DNA of 64,000 bases from Anthoceros angustus (lineage: Eukaryota; Streptophyta; Anthocerotopsida; Anthocerotales; Anthocerotaceae): the NCBI GenBank assembly GCA_010909165.1, contig MU008190.1, positions 1 to 64,000 on the forward strand. Reading direction: 5' to 3'. Below the pieces are notes generated by a model that had not been told where the DNA came from, did no database searches, and worked only from the letters and a program-made list of their open reading frames with translations. Positions 1-12,193 of this stretch are shown here, piece after piece; position 1 is the first letter of the stretch, and each line of letters opens with the position of its first letter. Made by a program: the position numbers and the translations under genes.

Positions 1-530
1 AATGCGTTTGAAGGCATTCGAAGTGGCTCGAAAAAGGGTGTCACCGGAAAAATTACTACTTTCCATCTAGCAATGTTTGTGGCCAATGGTGGTAAACTCC
101 AACCTAGGAAATAATGCAAAAGTAGGAGCGGTGAGGAAGGCCGTCACGGGCAAACATTGTAAACTCATGTTTGGGAGGAAAATGTGGTTTTGTTATGACA
201 TCACATAAGCCCGCAGACGAGGTATTTCCTCGCCTGAAACATCACCATGGACTTACAGCGTTAACTCGGGACCCGGAAAAAGCAAGATTTGATTTCCACT
301 CATCCCGGAGTTCAATCGCCGTCGTCACTTGGTCCGGCCTCCTGCATTGTCGCCGCTATCTTGGTAGCACTTTGACTCATGCAGTTGTATGGCCACGCCT
401 TTCATGAGCTTATCTCTTATCGCTTTTTGTCCACCGTCTCAGATGTTTAAATCGTTCCAGGATGCTTTAACGTTAAGCGTAGTTCTGAAATGCCATATCT
501 GGGGGATGCGCAAGGAGGCCACAATGGTGG
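1..530. other. no recognisable gene
   Basis: Short open frames only; no protein family, RNA gene or terminal repeat is recognisable here. Confidence 0.5.
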
Positions 531-1255
531 GTGGTGCGGAGGGAGGCGCGGCGCGCCTCACGCCACCATTGGGTCTCATGAGGTGGTGCGGGGAGGGAGG
601 CGGCCGGCGGCGCCTCTCACCAGGTGGCGCGTGGAGGAGGCACGCGGGCGCCCTCCGCACCACCCATTGGCTTGATGGGTGGTGCGGGGAGGCGGCCGCC
701 GGCGCCGCCCTCCGCACCACCCATCGTCGACCCTGTGGTGCTCGCGGGGAGGCGGCCGCCGGCGCCCGTCCTCCGCACCACCCGAGGGGGTCTGGGTGGT
801 GCACGGAGGGCGCGGCCGGCGGCCCGCCCTCCATGGGCGGCCGGCGGCCGCCGGCGCGGCCGGCCGGCGCCCTCCCTCCGCCGTCCTCGGGTGGCACGTA
901 AAGGCGGCGGCCGGCGCCCTCCCCGGGCGGAAAGGTGACACATGGAGGGCGCGGCCGGCCAGCGCCACCCGTCGCCGAGGGAGGTATGCAGGCGGCGGCG
1001 GCGCCGGCGGCGCCCGTCCTCACGCGCCACCACGAGGCAGGCGGCGGGTGGTGCGCGGAGGCGGCCGGCGGCGCCCGCCCTCCCTGCGCACACCCGTTGC
1101 CTGGCCAGGTGGCGGGCGCGGCGGCGCCGCGGCGCGCCCGCCCATCACTTCTCGGGCGCCACAGTGTGGTGCTCGAAGGAGGCCGGCGCGGCGCCCTCCT
1201 CCCATGCGCTACCACCTCGGAATACAAATGGCGAGATGGGCGAGTGAGCCACAAA
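531..1255. repeat. GC-rich palindromic repeat island
   Basis: This stretch is extremely GC-rich and is built from variants of a short unit that begins GGTGGTGCGG and ends CCGCACCACC, with a GGCGGCCGCCGGCGCC-like centre. Many units are close to self-complementary, for example around 675-725 and 725-785. Open frames run through it in all six frames, as expected when stop codons are depleted by composition. It could be a hairpin-forming minisatellite or the debris of a palindromic element. I see no protein homology. Confidence 0.75.
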
Positions 1256-2870
1256 TGGTAGGCGAGATGAGGCGTCGGCCGGCGCGCCCTGAGTGTGGTG
1301 TCTGAGAGGATGTCGCCGGCGCATTGTTGCGATACTTGCTTCCTTGCAAAAGTAGGATAGTCTTGACCATTGGATTGCGTGCGCAATTGAAAGATGTGGA
1401 GGTCTTGTCCAAACTTCACGAGGAGTTTCACCATTTCATATTTGAGATCAATAATTGGAAGGGCACGGAGAATGGCGGCGGGCTTTAGCACGAGGACTTG
1501 GAAGAGGACTCCACGTTTTCAACGTTCCATCGGTAGCGGTCGATGCGGATCCAAGGCCGTAATGTTCTTGACTTGCGTGGCTACTGCGGAAGGATACACT
1601 TTGCTTGTCATGGGCGTCCCGTGGGTTTGACGCCAGTCCCATGGACAAGCGCATGGATTCGGCCATGATGGAGTACGTGTTTGAGTTTTGAAGAGAAGAC
1701 CACCGGCGAGGAGTTCGGGCTTATCGTCTGCGCATGGAGTTGAAGAAGCCCACCATCGAGTCTATGCGAAATTGTGTGGCAAGGAGGCATGGTGTCCTTC
1801 ATCCGGGACAAGACAAACATGAATAACGGCGGATTTGAGGCTCAGTGCGTGGCGATGGTGTCTAAAAGCAAGTTGTGCGAGAATGGGTTCCTAAAAGCAA
1901 GTTGTGCGAGAATGGGTTCCTATGATGCCTAACGCCATGCATGGGACTTTCAACAATGGAAGGGCGTTATTGGGCACTAGTGAAGAAGCTGGTCCACCTA
2001 TCACACGACAAAATTTGGTAGTATGCCCTTACCAACGCGCTAGGCCTTATGACAAAACTTGTCAAAACATTCTCCGAGGAAGGAGATTGGGTTGTGGATG
2101 CTTGTCACGAGGCGCGACAACATTGGCGACATTGTTGAGTGGCGGGCGTATGCGATTGAAGCCGATTTGAGGTGCGGGTACATTGAACAACGCATACATG
2201 GTGTACAAGTCCTACCAGGAGGAAGAGCTAACGTTCGAGCCGCATCGGGTCCATCTCGATTGGGCAAAGGAGGTTTGCATAAGTGAGAAGGATTGCCTTA
2301 AAGCCCAAGTGGTTGCATTAAGTGCGGAAGGTTGAAGACCACGGTGGCGACCTTTTGGATGAGGTCGAAACCCTAGATGCTCTGCGACCGGTCGAACCCA
2401 GCTAGGCCGAATGATCTTGTTGAAGGCGAGCAAGCAATGGAGGAGAAGCGACAACTTTGAGGCGGACGATGTGGACCGCCTCGGAATATGGCGGTGGTTC
2501 TTGACTCGATGTCGGTGCAAGGCATGGATGAGTCGCCAGGCCGCACTCTTCAATGACTTTTGTCGATGCCGATGACCACTCCCTTCTTTAGCAGATGTTT
2601 GTTGCAATGTTCTCACGACCATTGAACTGAGACTCCCGCTAGTACAGGATTGTCTTCATTGTGTTCCACCACTTCAAGTAAAAGTTTTCGGTTGTGAAAA
2701 ACATATGAAAATGGCAGCCCTCTAAACATTCTACAGAAACGCACACTGACCCACACCCTACTGTGCTCCAGGTCTAGGGTGTTGACTTGAAAACGCATCT
2801 TTTATCACAGGAATGACCTCAGAAAGGGTGTGTGCATTATCAAAGTAGGGCACATATGCTGTTTTAGGTA
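1256..2870. other. unresolved intergenic sequence with a 29-bp duplication
   Basis: No recognisable coding family. A 29-bp unit starting CTAAAAGCAAG is present twice in tandem at 1862-1890 and 1891-1919. The remainder may be an old element too decayed to classify. Confidence 0.45.
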
Positions 2871-3231
2871 AGGTGTTCTTCGTGACAAGGGTGTCAAGGG
2901 GCCGTGATATCCCCCTTCAAAATTATCGTGTTTTTATGCCTCCATGTAGGCACTTCCTACTCGTCATCGTATGCACCTCACGAAACTTAGCCCTCCAGAT
3001 TCGATTCCCAATTTTCTTCTTCCCCGCCCGCTTGCGTTCGGCTGAGGCAAGCTTTGCCACTTCCACCGCTTCCCTCCCTGCCTTCTGCAGGCACACGTTG
3101 CACATACAAACCAGCATGGCCATCATGAGTTATTCAGCGTTAATGGGTCTCCACAACAAAGCGGACCATTTGCCTTACCTTCCCTCCAGTCCCTCCTCGT
3201 TTCTTCTGCCCTTCTTGCTGGACATTTTCCT

Positions 3232-5165
3232 CTTCCGTCCTCCTTCTTCCGGCTGTCGCAGCCCGTGCCCTTGTCACTCGCCCACCGCCGGGTGCCGCCT
3301 CTACTCCTCCTCCCATTTTCCTCTTTCGCCCTCCACCCTTTATCGCTGGTGGCGTTGCCTCAACTGGGGCTCCACTATGCAGGTCCATGCTCTCAGCATC
3401 CGAGGTTGCAAGATATGTGTCTGGCACGAAATTAGGCACATCCTCCTCTTCAGCACCTGCCTCCCCTGCTGCGTCCATGTTATCTGCAGCGTCCCCCCCA
3501 CGACCTGTCCCCCCCTGGCCTCCATCTGTGCACTAGCCTTTGCCGATATCAAAGGCACCTGCATGATGCCCTCTTAGTCCTCCTTCATTCTCTCCCCCTC
3601 GACATCTGCCTCATGCTAGTTACGCGCCTTTTTGCCCCTGCCCCGACCATAGCTGCTGCTGGGTGCTCCACTGCTGTCCGTCCTCCGCCACCCGCTCCTC
3701 CTAGTCCCCCTGCGTTTTTTTGTTTGTCCATAGTGCCCACAAGTGTGTTCCTTCCTCGTGACGGTTCAGTTGCCCCCCTCCGTGCTCCACCACCTTACTC
3801 CTGCCCTCCACACTCCTTGTTCCTACCCTCCATTGGCGTCGTCAGTCCATCTCCTCCCAACGGCCTCCACCCTCCGCATACATGGCCGTCACCTTGCGGT
3901 GTCGGCCACTCCTCCACCTCTTTTCAGTATTTGCTTGCTTCTCACGGCCGTCGTCGTGCCTTCATTGACACCATTCCCGGGCATGCAACTTCCACCAACC
4001 ATGCGCGGCCGGTGGTGTCGAGCACCTGATCGTCCCAGCTGTCACTCGCCCACCGGTGCCTCTACTCCTCCTCCCATTTTCCTCTTTCGCCCTCCACCTT
4101 ATATCGGTGGCGTTGCCTCAACTGGGCTCCACTATGTGTCCATGCTCTCGGCATCCGAGGTTGCAAGATATGTATATGTGGCAATTAGGCACATCCTCCT
4201 CTTGACTGCCTCCCTGCGCGTCCATGTTATCTATCTCCCCGACTGTCCCCCCGGCCTCCATCATGCACTAGCCTTTGCCGATATCAAAGGCACCGCATGA
4301 TGCCCTCTTAGTCCTCCTTCATTCTCTCCCCTCGACATCGCCTCATGCTAGTTACGCGCCTTTTGCCCACACCATAGGCTGCTGGGTGCTCCCTTGTCCG
4401 TCCTCCTTCTTCCGGCCGTTGCAGCCCTTGTCACTCGCCCACCGGTGCCGCCTCTCCTCCTCCCATTTTCCTCTTTCGCCCTCCACCCCTTTATCGTGGT
4501 GGCGTTGCCTCAACTGGGCTCCACTATGTCCATGCTCTCAAGATCCGAGGTTGCAAGATATGTGTCCGCACGAAATTAGGCATCCTCCTCTTCAAGACCG
4601 CCTCCCTCCGGCCCATGTTATCTGCGTCCCCCACGACTGTCCCCTCGGCCTCCATCTGCACTAGCCTTTGCCGATATCAAAGGCACTCGCATGATGCCCT
4701 CTTAGTCCTCCTTCATTCTCTCCCCCTCGACATCTGCCTCATGCTAGTTACGCGCCTTTTTGCCCCTGCCCCGACCATGGCTGCTGCTAGGTGCTCCACT
4801 GCTGTCCGTCCTCCGCCACCCGCTCCTCCTAGTCCCCCTGCGTTTTTTTGTTTGTCCATAGTGCCCACAAGTGTGTTCCTTCCTGGTGACGGTTCAGTCG
4901 CCCCTCTCCGTGCTCCACCACCAGACTCCTGCCCTCCACACTCCTTGTTCCTGCCCTCCATTGGCGTCGTCAGTCCATCTCCTCCCAACGGCCTCCACCC
5001 TCCGCATACATGGCCGTCACCTTGCGGTGTCAGCCACTCCTCCACCTCTTTTCCAGTATTTGCTTGCTTCTCACCTGACGCAGCCGTCGTCGCCCTGCCT
5101 TCATTGACACCATTCCCAGGCATGCAACTTCCACCAACCATGCGCGACCGTGGTGTCGCGGGCAC
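3232..5165. repeat. compound direct repeats A-B-A-A-B
   Basis: Two unrelated blocks recur in direct orientation. Block A (ending near GGTGCTCC) occurs at about 3232-3690, 4036-4395 and 4405-4795. Block B (starting near the GTCCGTCCTCCGCCACC segment) occurs at about 3690-4020 and 4795-5160. Copies differ by many small deletions of 1-5 bases, so frames are broken in the internal copies. The repeats lie in the 3' part of, and downstream of, a minus-strand open frame, and look like successive tandem duplications of that gene's 3' end followed by decay. Confidence 0.7.
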
Positions 5166-5699
5166 CACAATTACGTCCACGCTGTCACTCGTTTCCCCAC
5201 TCCGCTGCCTCCCTCCTGCATGCCTCCTCATGACCGCGCTTCCCCGTCTCCACTTCACCGCTACTTGTTCATCGTCGCCTTTCCCCCCCTTCCAAGTCTC
5301 GTTGTGCATCGCCTCCTCTGGCCTCCTCCCTCCCAAGCCCCCTTCCGCCCCATCTGCATTCCTTGCTAGCATCTGGACGTCCACGTCGCCACCACGTGCA
5401 CCACTGTTGCCTCCCACCCCTTCCTTCCGTCGCCTCAAAAAGGTCACCATATCAGGATCCATCTCCAATTCAATATCATTAAGAAAAATGGTCATTTCCC
5501 TTGTTCTCCTTGCAATGGCTTGAACCTCTGGTGTCTTCTCATACACTCCCTGCCTTACCCGCTGTAGGAACTCAGGCACAGAACCCCCACTGTCGCGGAC
5601 CGCCCACAGAGGTTGCATGGAAATTGTCCTCTTCAACCTCCCATACTCTGCCTCTTCTTCCGTTGGGAACCGCCCATGCTGATTCTCAAACCTCACCAC
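4713..5699 (-). CDS. hypothetical protein, repeat-bearing
   Basis: A 328-residue open frame on the minus strand. The N-terminal third reads like a real charged globular or helical protein (a stretch EEEAEYGRLKR, then a segment rich in R, E and D). The rest is Gly/Ala/Arg-rich low complexity that overlaps the direct repeats described separately. I do not recognise the family. It lies downstream, on the same strand, of two further open frames (7470-6946 and 6949-6443) and may be the distal part of one decayed element or gene. The shift in composition along its length argues that the C-terminal part may not be functional coding sequence. Confidence 0.35.
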   Translation of the reverse strand: MVRFENQHGRFPTEEEAEYGRLKRTISMQPLWAVRDSGGSVPEFLQRVRQGVYEKTPEVQAIARRTREMTIFLNDIELEMDPDMVTFLRRRKEGVGGNSGARGGDVDVQMLARNADGAEGGLGGRRPEEAMHNETWKGGKGDDEQVAVKWRRGSAVMRRHAGGRQRSGETSDSVDVIVVPATPRSRMVGGSCMPGNGVNEGRATTAASGEKQANTGKEVEEWLTPQGDGHVCGGWRPLGGDGLTTPMEGRNKECGGQESGGGARRGATEPSPGRNTLVGTMDKQKNAGGLGGAGGGGRTAVEHLAAAMVGAGAKRRVTSMRQMSRGRE

Positions 5700-5859
5700 C
5701 AGCCCGGCCGCCTCCCTTTCCCCACGGGTTTGGACCCATCCCCCCGTTTTTGGCTAGCCTCTCTTTTGCTGCAATTTCGTACTTCGATGGCTCAAACTTC
5801 CCGTTCCTCTTCAGCTCCATCCGAGCTGTAATACGCGTAATATACAAACTTATCTATAT

Positions 5860-6440
5860 GAAATTGAATACGCCCATATAGCACTTAGAATAATATAGTA
5901 CATTTATCACCGTAGACTACATGCGTATAGTACAAGGATGTATTGATACAGGTATTTGTATATGGACGTATTGAAGGGCGTATTGGTGGTAAATACCAAG
6001 TAAAACGTGGTATTTCAAAGGGCAAAAGTAAAAGGGCAATGGTGGATGGGGAGGAGGTTCGGTACCAAGCCTCCAAAAGTGTTACAAGACCTCTCTTGTA
6101 ACACTTTAGATGTTACAATCATGTTGCAATTTTGAGAGAGGGCAAAACCACCTCTCACTTGATCTTAACATAATTGCAACACCATTGCAACATGATTGCA
6201 ACAACAGCCGTGGTATGGTTTCCAAGCCAAAGTGTAACAAGGGGCCCACAAAGTGTTACATGACCCCAAAATTGCAATATGAGTGTTACATCCAGGGGTC
6301 CAAATCTTAACATAAAGTGTAACATAGGGTGCCCATTTCTAGTAGGGCAGATTCCCAAATTGGGCTGTTCCCATGCCCATTCCCTTCCACAACAACTCCC
6401 GCACGCGGGCTGCGTCACTCGTCCCCACTTCAGCTGGACG
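5860..6440. other. AT-richer spacer, no gene
   Basis: Contains several TGTTACA/TGTAACA words and GCAAC-rich runs between about 6080 and 6330, in both orientations. No terminal inverted repeats could be fixed and there is no coding signal. Confidence 0.4.
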
Positions 6441-6442
6441 GG

Positions 6443-7470
6443 TCAAGGAGTTATCCCCAAAAATGTCCTTGAGCTCCGTTGCGGGCTTTCTGCCGAAACT
6501 AACCCTTCCTCCCCTAGGGGTTGGTCTGCAGCTGCTCCCTCATTCGTACCAATCTCTCCAAGTAGTTGTGATTCGTCCTCCGCACCAAAAAGGGGAACAA
6601 CCTGCCGTTTCCCTTTTGCTTTCCCCTCCTTCACCCGCGGCCCTGCTGCCGTCTTCGACCTGGTAATCCTAGGTGTGGTTGTGGGCTCCTCCTCCGCTGC
6701 GGCTGTTCTCCCCTTTTTGGCCGACCCCCGTTCAGTCGTCGCCGCCCTCCTCTTCTTACCCTTGGAAACCTCCCCACCTTCATCCGAATCTTCTGGAGAG
6801 GCGCATTCCCAACTGCTGGAATCCTTTGCTGAGTCCTCCTTAGACTCCTCCTCCTCTACCTTGAGTTCCCTGACCGGTTTCCAGCTATGAAGGGCAGACA
6901 CAACCTGCAACTCCGTTAGGCATTCGGAATGCGCAAACACATGAATCAAAAGGGTGAGATCAAAGAGGGGAGAGGAGAGGGGGAGAGCAAATTCGCTCTC
7001 TCTTCACAGGCCCTCTCGAAAATCATCCTCCCCCAATCAATCCGTGTGCCTTTAACTACTTCATGAAGGAAGACCAGGAAGTGATCCGCCATGTGATCCA
7101 ACTTCCGGTTCTGCAGAAAACACAAAACCCACTTGGCCAATCCCACAAGTTGCACAGACACGAGTTGGCGAGTCACCCATCCATTGTTAACCCTCACTTC
7201 CCCAGGCTTCATGAGTGCGGCTGCAGCCTCGTGGTCTTCTTCCTCCTTAGACTCCTCCTCCTCCGATTCCTCTCGCCCATACACGGCTCGGAAGAGCCCC
7301 AAGTCCCAATTTTGCGGCCTCTTCCTCGCGTCGCCCTCTTGCGACCTGGTTCTCAGTTGGCGGGCGCATTCCTGCACCAATGCTGGACTATCGTAGCACC
7401 ATTTCTTCTCCATGAAGTCCAGGCCCAGTTCCTGCACAAGGCCGCTAGCTCTAACCTTCCAGTGGTCCAT
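6443..7470 (-). pseudogene. decayed plant-transposon-like ORF pair
   Basis: Two overlapping minus-strand open frames, 7470-6946 (174 aa, ATG start) and 6949-6443 (168 aa, no ATG at its beginning), abut in different frames and probably belong to one broken coding region. The first has a helical segment near its C-terminus ending RIDWGRMIFERAC, reminiscent of the plant 'putative transposon protein' family, where a conserved IDxxxxI element follows an LL/FL helix. The second is Ser/Glu/Lys-rich with basic clusters (GKKRR, KGKRQ). The acidic EESEEEESKEEE run lies in the first frame. Family assignment is tentative; a host gene broken by a frameshift is the alternative. Confidence 0.35.
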
Positions 7471-7752
7471 ATTGGGCCACCGCAGTGGGGATTTCTGCGG
7501 CTCGAGGCGCCATCCCTTTTCCTCCTTCGTTCTCTTGTCAAATCGCCTACGGTTCTCCTCCGGACCTTGGTTCAGAGGGGAAGAAATCTTTCTCCCGCGA
7601 TCCTCCCGCTCCGCTCCGCCCCGGACTTCCTGCCTCAGCGCCTACCCCGATCGCCCCAAAGCGTCTTGGCCTTTCTGTCGCCGCCGCCCTCCTCTCGCCC
7701 ATACACGGCTCGGAAGAGCCCCAAGTCCCAATTTTGCGGCCTCTTCCTCCTC
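7265..7752. repeat. about 60-bp direct repeat, two copies
   Basis: The segment beginning CTCTCGCCCATACACGG and running through the GCGGCCTCTTCCTC end occurs at about 7271-7328 and again at about 7692-7752, nearly identical. The first copy lies inside the minus-strand open frame that ends at 7470; the second lies just upstream of that frame. Confidence 0.7.
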
Positions 7753-7989
7753 CTCTCGCCCGGCTACTGAAGTCCCATCGCTCCTCCTTGAAATTTACGG
7801 CCTCGCGATGCCGGGTGTGGTCTTCTTCCAGTTGCGCTCCGACTGACTGTCAGCCCCGCTCCGCCACTAGGGTTGTGATCTCCCCCTGGTCTGTACGTCC
7901 CATTTCCGGCCACCGTGGTGGAGCTAGCCACCTCCCCACTTCACTGCCCAACTGTTGCCTAATGTAGGGCATTCCTAGCATATATAGAC

Positions 7990-9155
7990 ACTCTTTATTT
8001 CTAAAATCACCAAGACCCAAGGACTCTATATCTGACCTACACACCCAGGGTCAAAACCTAAGGACCAATTAAAAATATTATTATTGTCATGGGCCAAGGA
8101 CCATTTCCGTATAAAAAGGCCTTACCCGGACAATTCCGAAGCATCCCGTTACACTAACACACAAAAAAACAAAAAAAATTCATTCAACCCGACAGTTCGG
8201 AGAAGGGTTAGTGTACATGTGGTCCTCCACACCCCACAAGCCAGGAAGAGTCAGAGACTGGGGAGGAGCCAGCAGCAAAAAGGGGATGAGAATACCAAGC
8301 AGAAGGGAACTCGTCACCACCCCAGCAAGACAAGAATCCAATTGGTTAGTGACCATAAATGTGCTTTGGGAAATGGAAAGGATGAGGGGTATAGCCTAAG
8401 GTTATTTAAAGATTGACATGGGTGAAATTGCTAGAATAGAATTTACCTAGGATCAGACTGTAGACTTAGATGCCAGGACTTAAATACTTGCGGTAGGAAA
8501 TAATAAAATATTGGGAAAGGTGGCCTGCACGTGATACTTTACTTTGTGAAATCCCCCTCCTCTTATAGGAGAACCTCCACATACAACCTCCCTTGGGTGT
8601 GCCTGTTGCACTTCCATACTAGTGAGTCCTTTGCTCCTTGTAAAGGAATTTCGTGCCGGCTGCAAGCTAACGCAGTGTCTGGTAGAAAAGAAGTTCGCAG
8701 TGGTCGGAGTGCTTGGTAGAGGGCTCGCTCCCTGCAGGCGCCTCGACGAGTTGCTCCCCTTATGAATGGTTGTTGTGAAATTGCTTTGCTTTGGGTGTGT
8801 GGCGATGCCCAAGGAACTCTCGTCTTGAGGGTAGACTACAGGGAAAGACTCCCTGGAGGTTCTCGCTGTCTGGTGTCAAACTCATAGCAACCGGCCCAAG
8901 GAAGAACTTGCTGGCTTGTAGGCGGACCCCAGGCAGTGGTGCCGTAAGGGCGAGCCGGGGCCAATGAGCTTGAAGTGAAGTTAGATTAGGAGGAGGATAA
9001 TGAGTTGAGTTGAGCGTTGAGGAAGATGATGAGTGGAATGATGAGTAGAGGATTAGAGTGTAGACAATAGTGGAAGGCCACAAGCAAAGCCTAAGGGACG
9101 AATCCCAAATCTGTAACAAGAGGGTGCTCAAATTGTTGGAGGAGTTAGTCTTAGA
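7990..9155. other. non-genic, possible LTR or untranslated element sequence
   Basis: No recognised protein. A TATAAAA word is present at about 8110. The region sits immediately 3' (in minus-strand sense) of the copia polyprotein fragment, so part of it may be LTR or linker sequence, but no LTR pair could be matched. Confidence 0.35.
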
Positions 9156-9342
9156 GGTGGGAACGAAATCGCGTGGGTCGGGGTCCACAGGCGCCGTGGT
9201 GGACTCCTTTCCACGAGGCATGGCCTCTGATTGTGTGGTGTCGTTGTAGGTGGGAACGAAATCGCGTGGGTCGGGGTCCACAGGCGCCGTGGTGGACTCC
9301 TTTCCGCTGAGGCATGGCCTACAGTTGTGTGGTGTCGTTGTA
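9156..9342. repeat. 93-bp tandem duplication
   Basis: Two copies of a 93/94-bp unit starting GGTGGGAACGAAATCGCG, at 9156-9248 and 9249-9342. They differ mainly by CCACGAG versus CCGCTGAG and a few substitutions, and a third partial start (GGTCGGGAAT) follows. Confidence 0.85.
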
Positions 9343-9385
9343 GGTCGGGAATAGGTGAAGTAGTGCAGCTGCTGTAGAGGGAGAG

Positions 9386-11225
9386 TTAGAGGGCGCCTTG
9401 CTTGTTGAGGGGGCTGAGGTTGTGAATGGGTACAGGTAACGATTGATCCCTCAGAATCCTGTCATGGGATGAAACCCAACGTACTGAGCGACAATGGGAC
9501 AGTAATTCCATCGGACTTGAGTTTGGTCTTAAAGACCATTTGCAGCTAATCGGCTTACGACCTTCTGGTAGGTCTACTAACTCCCATGTGTGATTCGACG
9601 AGGGAGTTATATTCATCATCGATGGAGACCCGCAAGTGCTTGCCATCACGGCCATTCAGGGCTTCAGAGTACGACGGTGGATCTGGCCTAACATCCGAAA
9701 CATGTAAGTCTGAAACATTAGCAGCCTGTCTTCTGAAGTCAACTGCCTAATATGGGGGCTCAACCCATTCCTCACGTGATCGCCTTTCTCTTGTTGGGTA
9801 TCGAGGAGGAGGAGCAACTCCCACTTCAGCAATGGGCTCAACCTCAACCGAAACATCAAGGTCAGCAGCATCAGAAACATGATCTTCTGAATCGGATCTC
9901 GAAGATTGTAATGACTATTCATCATCTCCGGAGTCATGTGCATCAGCAGCAAGAGGAACAGCCTCACCCTCATCAACACATGGTTCCTGAGATTGTGGGA
10001 CCACGTCATCCAGACCAGCAAAATCGTCTTGAGAAGGAACCTCTCCGTCCGACACTGGATACTCATAAGGTACCTGAGGTTGTTGAATGTCCATGTCTGG
10101 GAAGAGCTCTGATGAAGATGATCTAGCACTGTCTGGATAATACAAATTCTGTACATGAGTATCAGACCTTGGTGTTGTCAGTTCTGTGAAGCATGCACTT
10201 CTAAACAAGGTAATCTTCGAAGTGACCGGGTCAAACAGTTTGTAAGCCTTAGACTCTTCAGAATCGTCTAGAAAAATTAATGGCTGTGACTTGTCATCTA
10301 ACTTCTTGCGTTTGGCTTCAAGTACATAGGCAAACGCTGGTGACCCGAAGACTCTGAGGTGTAAAAGACTTACCTTTCTCCCCCATAATGCTTCATATGG
10401 AGTTCTACCAGGTAGTGCCATAGTTACTACTATGTTGAGAATATAAGTAGCAATAATTATAGCCTCTGCCCAGAACGACTTTGGTAAAGCTGCCCAAGAC
10501 ACCATGCTTCTGACCATTCCCATCAACGTCTGATTTTTCCGTTCTGCAACTCCATTTTGTTGTTGTGTGCAAGGAACAGAAAGCCGACGTATGATCCCAT
10601 GTCTCTTAAACAGTTTGTCAAATCTGTGACCAGTGAATTCGCCACCGTTATCAGTTCGGAAACACTTCACCAAGTGACCAGTTTGGCGCTGCACCATAGG
10701 GATCCACGCAGAGATAGTTTCAAACACATCACTCTTCAGATGCAGCGGAAAAGTCCAAGTGTAACGAGAATAGTCATATGTCATTGTTAAGTAATACTCT
10801 GCTCCACCGAGAAACTTAACATGTAACTTCCCAGCAATATCAGCGTGAATTAGCTCTAGCACATGCTTGGCTCGAGTTGGATTCCTGTTTTTGAATGGTA
10901 ACTCTTCCTGTTTTGAGAGTATACAGGAACTACACGCTGCCAAATGCTTAAAACAGGAAGGTAACCGCTCACGATAGCAGGAGGAGTTAGCCATCAAATC
11001 AAGTTTGGAGCGGTTTACATGACCAAGACGAGCATGCCACAGGTTTGCTTGAGCACTAGACACAGCAAGCAAAGTCCTGAACCTTGATTTATGCACCGTC
11101 ACTAATTGATACAGGTCATTAACTAACACAGCCTTAGCAATGTATCCTGCAGGGTCTGACAGTAAGTAGATGTAACAAATGTCATCTTCGAACTTGAAAC
11201 CAAACTTTCGACTTTGTGTGGTCAC
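9386..11225 (-). mobile_element. Ty1/copia retrotransposon fragment (integrase to RT start)
   Basis: Minus-strand polyprotein fragment. The 436-aa open frame at 11225-9915 carries the GAG-pre-integrase motif (LWHARLGHVNRSKL), a zinc-finger-like C-x2-C, and a full-looking integrase core with the D-D-E signature: IHADIAG, FRTDNGGEF, and QQNGVAERKNQ. A KRKKLDDK/FLDDSEESKAYKLFDP segment typical of copia integrase C-termini follows. After frame breaks, the start of reverse transcriptase is visible near 9530-9600 (TWELVDLPEGRKPISCKW). The catalytic part of RT and RNase H are missing at this locus, so the element is truncated and non-autonomous. Upstream gag and protease are not seen. Confidence 0.9.
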
Positions 11226-11339
11226 AACCTGAGCTAGTGTTCAAGTGTCTGCTTAGTTGAAACATAATTGACTGTTGTGTGTTGTCAGCAGGGTGATCAT
11301 TTCTACAGTGCTAGAAGGTAATAGACATCTCATGATCAT

Positions 11340-11900
11340 AAGCCATAGAAAATGTCCACTAACAGCCAAAAGATCACAAAAGAAAAAGCAAAAAGAAATA
11401 ACCTAAAAAAAAAAAGACACTAGAACCAAAACAGCCAAAGACCCTCACAAAAATCCAAAAAGAGACTGGAACCTTCAGCTACAATCCAACCCAAAGGAAA
11501 ACAAAAATAACCTCCCAAAAAAAGAAGCTAGAAACAAAGCAATAAAAAAACCCTCACAAAATTCTGAAGAGCGATTGGAGCCTTAAGCTACAACCCAACC
11601 CAAAAATAAAAATAACAAAGATAACCTCCATTTCTAGCAATAAAAAAATCCTCACAAAACTCTGAAGAGCGATTGGAGCCTTAAGCTACAACCCAAACCA
11701 AAAATAAAAAATAACAAAGATGTCCTCCAAAAAAAAGAATAATCTCCATTTCTAGCAATCAAAAAACCCTCACAAAATTCTGAAGAGCAATTGGAGCCTT
11801 AAGCTATAACCCAACCCAAAAATAAAAAAATAACAAAGATAACCTCCAAAAAAAAGAAGCTAGAAACAAAACAACCATATAGCCCTCACAAAAATTAGAA
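11340..11900. repeat. A-rich minisatellite, about 90-120 bp period
   Basis: Four to five imperfect copies of a unit containing CCCTCACAAAA, CTGAAGAGCGATTGGAGCC and TTAAGCTACAACCC, separated by A-rich runs. Clear copies begin near 11560, 11650 and 11770, with a diverged one near 11440. Confidence 0.75.
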
Positions 11901-12193
11901 TCTTGCAGGTATATTGTCCCCAAATCCATAGGAAGGCTCTCCAGCTTAACTGTTGCAGCTTAAAGCTCATGGCGACGACGAATTCATAGTCCGGAGCTTA
12001 AGGGAGGGCATGAAAGTACCGTGGTCGCAAAAGTCACAGATCCCTCGGGATATCTTCATATACAAATCTTGGTGAAAGTTGGCTTTTTCAAGTCCTTCGA
12101 GGTCGAGCAAGTTAGTCCTTCCGAGGGGGTCCGAAGGATCTGTAACTTTTTGAGACCATGGTACTTTGGTGGTGCCCTGTCTCAAGCTTCGGC

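Noticed and set aside
389-1491. Long open frames on both strands (up to 350 codons)
   Set aside because: They coincide with the GC-rich palindromic island, occur in all six frames and translate into Arg/Pro/Gly/Ala low complexity without any domain.
2873-5523. Plus-strand Pro/Ser-rich frames of 130-300 codons
   Set aside because: They are antisense to the charged minus-strand frame and repeats; the composition is typical of the complement of G-rich coding sequence.
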